From contig JAKBAQ010000087.1 in NCBI GenBank assembly GCA_021808985.1, positions 1-10,332 of the forward strand: a DNA stretch of 10,332 nucleotides, given 5' to 3'. Shown here in pieces: positions 5,516 through 10,332 of this stretch. Each line of letters opens with the position of its first letter. Position 1 is the first letter of the stretch. This stretch comes from Pseudomonadota bacterium. Lineage in GTDB: Bacteria > Pseudomonadota > Alphaproteobacteria > Acetobacterales > Acetobacteraceae. The notes beneath the pieces are model-generated. The model saw only the letters and a program-made list of their open reading frames with translations. It was not told the origin of the DNA and made no database searches. Made by a program: the position numbers and the translations under genes.

Positions 5516-8500
5516 CTACGCCGGGGTGGCCTTGGCGTCAACCGGCTTGAGCCAGCTTTGTGATATGGCGGCCAGCGGCAGGGTGAAGGCCGCCGCCGCG
5601 CGCGGCAGGCGCAGGGTGGCGGCGCGGCCCATCCAGATGCCCTCATCCTGCGCGCCGCGCGGGTAGAACCCCTGCCCCGGCTCCATGCCGGACTTGAGAG
5701 CGAGGCAGACGCCAAGCTCGCGCCGGTCTTCGCAGGCGGGGTCGGTATCGGCCGGGGTGGCGACCGAGGAGAGCAGCGTGACCGCGCGCACCGGCGCGGG
5801 AAAGACGAAGCGCGCCAGGCGCCGGTGTTTGGCGGTGGTGATGGCGGCTCTCACCGTGTGGCCGGCCGCCACCGCGCTCAGGCTTGGCCAGTAGGTGAGG
5901 GAAAAGCCCGCCTCCAGGGCGATGGCGTGCAGGCGCGCGCGCACCGCCGCCAGCCGCGCCCCGCGCGTGACGACCGGGGCGAAGGGTTTGCGGGCCGGTG
6001 AGCGGCGCCCCAGCTCATGATAAAGCGCGCCGCGATTGCCATCGTCATAATAGGATTCGCAGGGCAGGCCCTCGGCCAGCAGAATGTCATGCCGGTCCAG
6101 TTCGACATGGTAATAGGTCATCGCCGCGGCCTGGGTCTCGCGCAGAATGGTGGCGCCGTTGACCAGATGCGCCGCCGGGATGAGCACCCCGCCGGCATGG
6201 ATGCAATGCGAGGGTGAGAGCCGCAACGGGCGGGCGGGCTGGCCGGGGCCGAAGGCGTTGGGCAGGATGAGCACTGGCTGGCCCTCACGCGCGGCGCTTG
6301 GGCCAAGGTCGAGCGTGCGCCGCCCGATCCAGCGCACGGGGCGGCGCGCGCCGGCGGCGGTTATCAGCGGGTCGCCGGGTTTGAGATCCTCCACCGCGCG
6401 GTAGCCGTGCGGGGTGAGCAGGCGCGAGCCACGCGCGAAGCAGGGCAGCGTGCCGCCCAGGGTGATGAGCGCGCCGCCCGCGCCATCAGGGAGGACGCTG
6501 AACGCGGGTTCGCCGGCGGCGATCTGGAGCGGGGTGGTGGTGGCAAGGCCGCCCTGGCTGCTCGCGATGGTGAGCTGGCCGGCCGCGTAGCTCACCAGGC
6601 TCGGGGCGATGCCCACCAGATCTATCCCGTCAGTCGCGGCCATGTTCGCCACGCTGGCGGTAAAGCGCGCGGGGTCGTCCAGCGTGATCATCGCATCGCC
6701 GCCCATGAAGGTGATCACCGCGCCGGTGAAGCCGCCGGTTACATCGAGCGCCGCCGAGGCCATGACGGTGATGTGGGCGGCATTGTCAACCGAGCCGCCC
6801 AGGACCAGCGCGCCGCCCTGCGCCTGGATGGTGTTGGCGTTGACCAGGCTGGCGGCGTTGAGGACGCCGTAGCCCGCCAGCGTGCCGGTGTTGGTGAGGG
6901 AGGCGGCATCCAGCGTGCCGCCGGTGAGCAGGAGCGTGCCCGCCGCGCCTAGGCTGCCGCTGACGGTGAGCAGGCCGGAATCGGCCGCCATGCCTTGCAG
7001 CTGCGCGCCGCCGCCAGCCAGCAAGGTGGCGCCTGCGCCGATTTGCAGCGTGCTGGTGCCGCTCAGGTTCAGGCCGCCGGTAATGTCCAGGCTGGAGGTG
7101 CCGCCGAGGGCGAGCGTGCCGGAGGCATCCAGGCTCGCGGCGGTGGCCCGGGCGGCGGTGGCCAGAAACATGTCTCCCGCGCTGGTGAGCGCGCCGAGTT
7201 GCGTGCTGGCGGTGCCGTCAGCGAAAAATGTGCCGCCGCCGGCCAGCGTGGCGGCGGTGGTGCTCAGGCTGCCGGCAAGGGCGAACAGCCCGCCCGCGCC
7301 GATGGCCAAGGAGCCGCCCAGCGTGAGCGCGCCGGGCACGTAGGCGCTGCTTTGCGTGGCGGCGGCGTTGCCAGCCAGGGTCATGTTGCCGGTGCTGGCG
7401 AAGGATTGGGTGATGATATCCAGCGTGCCCGCGCCGTTGGCGGCGCCGATGGTGAGATCGCCGCCCAGGACGGCGGTGGCCGTGGAATCAAAAACCGCCG
7501 TGGCGTTGGCATCGACCACCAGGGCGGTGCCGGAAATGCCGTCGGCCTGGAGCGGGGCGGTGAAATCCGTGGGGCCGGCGACCAGCACCGCGCCGGGGGC
7601 GGCGGGCAGGCTGAACAGGGATATGCCGCCGGTTGAGCCGAAAGAGGCGGTCTGCGCCTCGCTGAAGGCGGTGCCGCCGAGGCCGTTGATGGTGCCGGCC
7701 GTGGCGGCGGTTATGTAGATATTGCCAGCCAGCCCGCTGAGCACGGGGCTGGCGCTGGTGAGGGTGAGGGAATCGGCCAGGCCGGTGCCGGTGTAGGTGA
7801 GCGCGGCCAGCGCCGTGTTGAGCGCCGTGACATCGGCGCCGGCAAGGGTGATCTGCGCCGCCGGGCCGGCGCCGCCATCGCTGAGCAGGCCGCTGGCGGC
7901 GGCGATTGTAAGCGCCAGGCTTTGCGTGGAGGTGGCGCTGAGCTGCAGGGCGATGCCCGGCAGCGGCTGCGCCACCCCGGCGCTGGCGGCGAACCCTTCG
8001 GCCGTGACGATGCTGGCGGCCACGGGGCGCAGAAACACCGATGGGTCGCCCTGCGCGTCCACCCCGGCGGCCAGCGCCGCGCCGCTGGGGATGGCGGCCT
8101 GGATTTCATAGGAAACGGTGTTGCCGGTGGAATCCTGCCCGCCCACCGCGAAGGAGCCGGCGGTGATGTTGTAGATGCTGAAGTTCGAGAGGCCGGGAAA
8201 GATCAGCTGGTCGCCGGGGGCGAAGCCGCTGACGGTGCCGGAGAATGCCTGCGGCCCGTTGATGACGAACGCCCCGCCCCCGCCGCCCAGCGCGCCGGCA
8301 TAGCCGCCGGTGACGCCAAGGCCGCCATTGTTGATGAAGCTCAGGGTGACTGAGCTATCAATGGAGACCGGCGTGGCGTTGAAGATGCCGTATAGCGGCG
8401 AGAGCGGCCCCAGCACCATGGCGCCGCCGGAGGCAACCGCCAGATCCGCCCCGCCGCCGATGCTGCCCGCCGCCAGCAGCAGGGTTTCCCCGCCCAGGGC

Positions 8501-9742
8501 CGCGATGGTGCCTGGGCCGGTGATCATCCCGGATTCTGAGAAATTGCCCGCCTGGAGGGTGCCATTGCCGGTGAGGAGCCCGCCCGCCGCCAGCGCGATT
8601 TCCGGCTGGTTGGTGAGCGTTTCGGCGCTGCCCGCCACCAGTTGGCCGTTGAAATCCAGCAGCCCGACCGTGCCGAGCATGAGCGGGCCGCCGAGCGTGG
8701 CGCCGCCCGCCAGCGCCAGCGTGCCGGCCACATCCAGGCTGGCGGCGCCGAGCCAGCCATTATCATAGCTCGTGCCGCTCAGGCTGAGGGCGTTGTAGGG
8801 CAGTTGCAGGCTGGCGCCGGGCGCGATGACCACGCCGCCGGGCGCCGTGACATCGGCCAGCGCCGTGATGGTGCCGCCCAGCACGCCGCCGATGGTGCCG
8901 CCGCTGGTGAGCACCGTTTGGGAGCCGGCGGCCAGCGTGGCGGCGCTGCCCGCCGTGCCGGCGATGTTGAGGAAGATATTGCCGTAGGTGAGCGCGGTGG
9001 GCAGCGGGCCGGAGAGGTGGCGCAGCGCGTAATACAGATGCTCGCCGCCCTTGACCGCCGGCCCCACGAAGGAGAGCCCGGCGAGCAGGCTGTTGAGGGC
9101 GCCGATATCAGCCGCGGTGAGGCTGAGCGAGATGGTGCCGGTGCCAAGCCCGCTGGCGGCTATGCCGCTGGCCTCGGTATAGCCGGGCAGCAGGAGGATT
9201 CCCGAGGCGACGGACAGGCCGAGCGAGAGTGTCTCCTGCGCGCCCAGGCCCATCGCGGCGAGGCCGCTGGCGATGGGGTCGCTCAGGAGCATGCCGCTTA
9301 TGCTGTCCAGCGTGTTGGGCTGAATGGTGACGAGGCGCGGCGGCGCGACGAAGGCCGGGCCGGTTGGGGCCGCGATATTAACCAGGATGTCGGTCTGCGC
9401 GGGCAGGGCCTGCGGGTCGGTGGCGCTCAGGGTCAGCACGTCGTGGCTGAGGGTGGCGGGTTCGGCCACTTCCAGGCTGGCCAGGGCGGTGTTCACCTGC
9501 AGCGCCGTGCCGCTCAGGCTCAGCGTGTTGGCGTTCACGCTCACCGTGGCGCCGCCGAGGGAGCTGGCGGATAACGCCGCCCCGCTATTCCCGGCCACGA
9601 TTTGCACGCTGAGCGTGCCGGGGCTCGCGGGGTCTGACACCAGGACGCCGCCGGGCGGGATGTTGGGCAGCGAGGATAACGCCGCGTTACCGCCCAGAAC
9701 GGTGATGGTCGCGGGCGCGTCAATGTTCAGGCTGCTTGTCAC
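5516..9742 (-). CDS. Large adhesin-like protein with C-terminal Hint domain
   Basis: The 1408-residue protein has no assigned function. Residues 1-1100 are Gly/Ala/Ser/Thr/Leu-rich, with no cysteine, one lysine and about five arginines, as in repetitive beta-rich surface proteins. Three cadherin-like segments are visible (about 68-124, 200-262, 626-681), sharing an (A)LNtaLAaLty core. Beta-helix-like stretches with repeated G-T-L-x-A-G patterns lie at about 263-490 and 682-1005. Two related blocks, FSGTVSGFAPGDQL (500-513) and FTASVANMAATDGIDL (1027-1042), close each half. Residues 1101-1235 form a Hint_2-type domain: CFARGSRLLTPHG, PGDPLITAAGARRPVRWIGR, LSPSHCIH (1175-1182), GVLIPAAHLVNGATI, YYHVELDRHDILLAEGLP and ESYYDDGNR. 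A further 173-residue module contains EDRRELGVCLAL. I see no signal peptide, transmembrane segment, RTX nonapeptides or autotransporter barrel, so the export route is unknown. An in-frame TAA 12 bases upstream makes GTG 9742 the first possible start. Confidence 0.88.
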   Translation of the reverse strand: MTSSLNIDAPATITVLGGNAALSSLPNIPPGGVLVSDPASPGTLSVQIVAGNSGAALSASSLGGATVSVNANTLSLSGTALQVNTALASLEVAEPATLSHDVLTLSATDPQALPAQTDILVNIAAPTGPAFVAPPRLVTIQPNTLDSISGMLLSDPIASGLAAMGLGAQETLSLGLSVASGILLLPGYTEASGIAASGLGTGTISLSLTAADIGALNSLLAGLSFVGPAVKGGEHLYYALRHLSGPLPTALTYGNIFLNIAGTAGSAATLAAGSQTVLTSGGTIGGVLGGTITALADVTAPGGVVIAPGASLQLPYNALSLSGTSYDNGWLGAASLDVAGTLALAGGATLGGPLMLGTVGLLDFNGQLVAGSAETLTNQPEIALAAGGLLTGNGTLQAGNFSESGMITGPGTIAALGGETLLLAAGSIGGGADLAVASGGAMVLGPLSPLYGIFNATPVSIDSSVTLSFINNGGLGVTGGYAGALGGGGGAFVINGPQAFSGTVSGFAPGDQLIFPGLSNFSIYNITAGSFAVGGQDSTGNTVSYEIQAAIPSGAALAAGVDAQGDPSVFLRPVAASIVTAEGFAASAGVAQPLPGIALQLSATSTQSLALTIAAASGLLSDGGAGPAAQITLAGADVTALNTALAALTYTGTGLADSLTLTSASPVLSGLAGNIYITAATAGTINGLGGTAFSEAQTASFGSTGGISLFSLPAAPGAVLVAGPTDFTAPLQADGISGTALVVDANATAVFDSTATAVLGGDLTIGAANGAGTLDIITQSFASTGNMTLAGNAAATQSSAYVPGALTLGGSLAIGAGGLFALAGSLSTTAATLAGGGTFFADGTASTQLGALTSAGDMFLATAARATAASLDASGTLALGGTSSLDITGGLNLSGTSTLQIGAGATLLAGGGAQLQGMAADSGLLTVSGSLGAAGTLLLTGGTLDAASLTNTGTLAGYGVLNAASLVNANTIQAQGGALVLGGSVDNAAHITVMASAALDVTGGFTGAVITFMGGDAMITLDDPARFTASVANMAATDGIDLVGIAPSLVSYAAGQLTIASSQGGLATTTPLQIAAGEPAFSVLPDGAGGALITLGGTLPCFARGSRLLTPHGYRAVEDLKPGDPLITAAGARRPVRWIGRRTLDLGPSAAREGQPVLILPNAFGPGQPARPLRLSPSHCIHAGGVLIPAAHLVNGATILRETQAAAMTYYHVELDRHDILLAEGLPCESYYDDGNRGALYHELGRRSPARKPFAPVVTRGARLAAVRARLHAIALEAGFSLTYWPSLSAVAAGHTVRAAITTAKHRRLARFVFPAPVRAVTLLSSVATPADTDPACEDRRELGVCLALKSGMEPGQGFYPRGAQDEGIWMGRAATLRLPRAAAAFTLPLAAISQSWLKPVDAKATPA

Positions 9743-9777
9743 AATCTGAAGTTATACATCAAACAAGGTTATCACAA
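9743..9777 (-). promoter_or_regulatory. Candidate promoter of the Hint-domain gene, near-leaderless
   Basis: On the - strand TATAAC ends 8 bases before the GTG start. A TTGTGA lies 15 bases further upstream as a possible -35. With this -10, transcription would begin about two bases before the start codon, which fits the absence of a Shine-Dalgarno site. The spacer is shorter than ideal. Confidence 0.35.
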
Positions 9778-9878
9778 CTTAATATGGAACGTTCGCGTTA
9801 CCCGGGGTTGCGGAAATATTCGGGGAATCGGCGGCCTGGTTATGGTGGCGCGTGCGGCGAAGCCCCATACTGTGCGGC

Positions 9879-10332
9879 ATGAAAACCGTGCATAAAAAGC
9901 CCCGTGCCAAAGCTGAGAAAACAACGTCCCTGCCGGGCCGGGAGACGATCAAGGCGTTCCTGAAGGAAGCCTCGCAGGCCGTGGGGCTGCGCGAGGTGGC
10001 GCGCGCCTTTGGCGTGCGGCCGGATGACAAAAAGGCGCTGCGCGGGCTGATGAAATCGCTGGAGGCCGATGGCGTGGTGGAGCGCGCCGGGCGGAGGAAA
10101 TTCACCGAATCCGGGCGGCTGCCGGAGACGGCGGTGGTGGAAGTGACAGGGATTGACCGCGACGGCGAGGCCCTGGCCCGCCCGGTGGCGTGGGATGGGC
10201 CAGGACGCCCGCCGGTGATTTTCATGCGCGCCGAGGCGCGCGGCCAGGCGGCGCTGGCGCCCGGCGCGCGGGTGCTGGCACGGCTAAAGCAGGTGGGCGC
10301 GGAGAAATATGAGGGGCGCACGCTCAAGCGCC
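9879..10332 (+). CDS. rnr: Ribonuclease R, N-terminal part (runs off the window)
   Basis: RNase R is a processive 3'-5' exoribonuclease of the RNB family that degrades structured RNA and takes part in rRNA quality control. Only the first 151 residues are present, and the frame is open to the last base. After a Lys-rich leader (about 1-16), residues 17-75 form the winged-helix region (LPGRETIKAFLKEASQAVGL, REVARAFGV, DDKKALRGLMKSLEADGVVE). Then follows the first cold-shock/OB-like part: LPETAVVEVTGIDRDGEALARPV (81-103), PVIFM (112-116) and LAPGARVLARL (126-136). The catalytic RNB domain lies outside. ATG 9879 is the simplest start, but no strong ribosome binding site precedes it, and an in-frame GTG at 9852 is possible. 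It diverges from the Hint-domain gene across about 136 bases. Confidence 0.88.
   Translation, partial: MKTVHKKPRAKAEKTTSLPGRETIKAFLKEASQAVGLREVARAFGVRPDDKKALRGLMKSLEADGVVERAGRRKFTESGRLPETAVVEVTGIDRDGEALARPVAWDGPGRPPVIFMRAEARGQAALAPGARVLARLKQVGAEKYEGRTLKR

Noticed and set aside
5389..5715. N-terminal extension of the S4 frame by 109 codons
   Set aside because: The extension is Arg/Pro-rich, overlaps the giant gene's 3' end and does not resemble S4. A good ribosome site precedes the GTG at 5388.
6038..6442. Intein splicing within the protein
   Set aside because: There is no clear C-terminal His-Asn splice junction with a following Cys/Ser/Thr and no split host domain. The domain fits the Hint_2 family, which would cleave rather than splice.
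8642..9574. Long + strand open frame (310 codons) opposite the giant gene, with others at 6407-6952, 6995-7636 and 7922-8353
   Set aside because: They are antisense shadows of a GC-rich, low-complexity gene. The products are Ala/Gly/Arg/Gln strings without recognisable domains, while the - strand frame has the Hint domain and ordered motifs.
5516..9742. Autotransporter or RTX toxin identity for the giant protein
   Set aside because: No C-terminal beta-barrel and no GGxGxDxLx nonapeptides are present. The C-terminus is a Hint domain plus a further module.
9780..9785. TAATAT as a -10 for rnr
   Set aside because: No acceptable -35 lies 16-18 bases upstream, so I did not list it as a promoter.
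9779..10327. 182-codon - strand frame opposite rnr
   Set aside because: The + strand matches the RNase R N-terminus. The - product is Ser/Arg/Pro-rich without motifs.

Overview
The window is high-GC DNA from an alphaproteobacterium, most likely of the Acetobacteraceae (an inference). The evidence is an isolated rpsD, a prfA-prmC pair followed by a DUF4167 protein (a family I know only from Alphaproteobacteria), an RNase R amino end of the Acetobacteraceae type, and a very large protein ending in a Hint_2 domain, a kind of protein common in that family. It is mostly chromosomal housekeeping DNA with one large accessory gene. I see no IS element, phage gene, CRISPR array, tRNA or rRNA.

Layout, left to right. 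The 3' end of ispG (isoprenoid synthesis, + strand, 1-321) ends before a good intrinsic terminator. Next comes a tightly overlapped + strand cluster: hisS (histidyl-tRNA synthetase), prfA (release factor 1) and prmC (the methylase that modifies the release-factor GGQ glutamine). The joints are ATGA (hisS/prfA) and GTGA (prfA/prmC). After a 148-base leader with a candidate promoter and nested inverted repeats comes a DUF4167 protein (3648-4589) with a disordered, Gln/Arg-rich middle and an AT-hook-like end. It converges on rpsD (ribosomal protein S4, - strand, 4774-5388). The 184 bases between them hold one forward terminator, a perfect 32-base palindrome and one terminator that works in both directions.

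From 5516 to 9742 (- strand) lies one gene of 1408 codons. Its product is a Gly/Ala/Ser/Thr-rich, almost lysine-free and cysteine-free passenger with a duplicated architecture, followed by a Hint (hedgehog/intein-type) domain and a C-terminal module I cannot name. It is probably a surface or secreted adhesin-like protein. It starts with GTG, has no Shine-Dalgarno site, and a TATAAC hexamer sits 8 bases before the start, so its message may be nearly leaderless. Divergent from it, rnr (RNase R) begins at 9879 and runs off the window.

Working together: hisS, prfA, prmC, rpsD and rnr all serve translation or RNA turnover. PrmC acts directly on the product of the gene it overlaps. The DUF4167 protein, by position and composition, may also bind nucleic acid, but its function is unknown. 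The most unusual object is the Hint-terminated giant protein. No complete new multi-gene system is evident.
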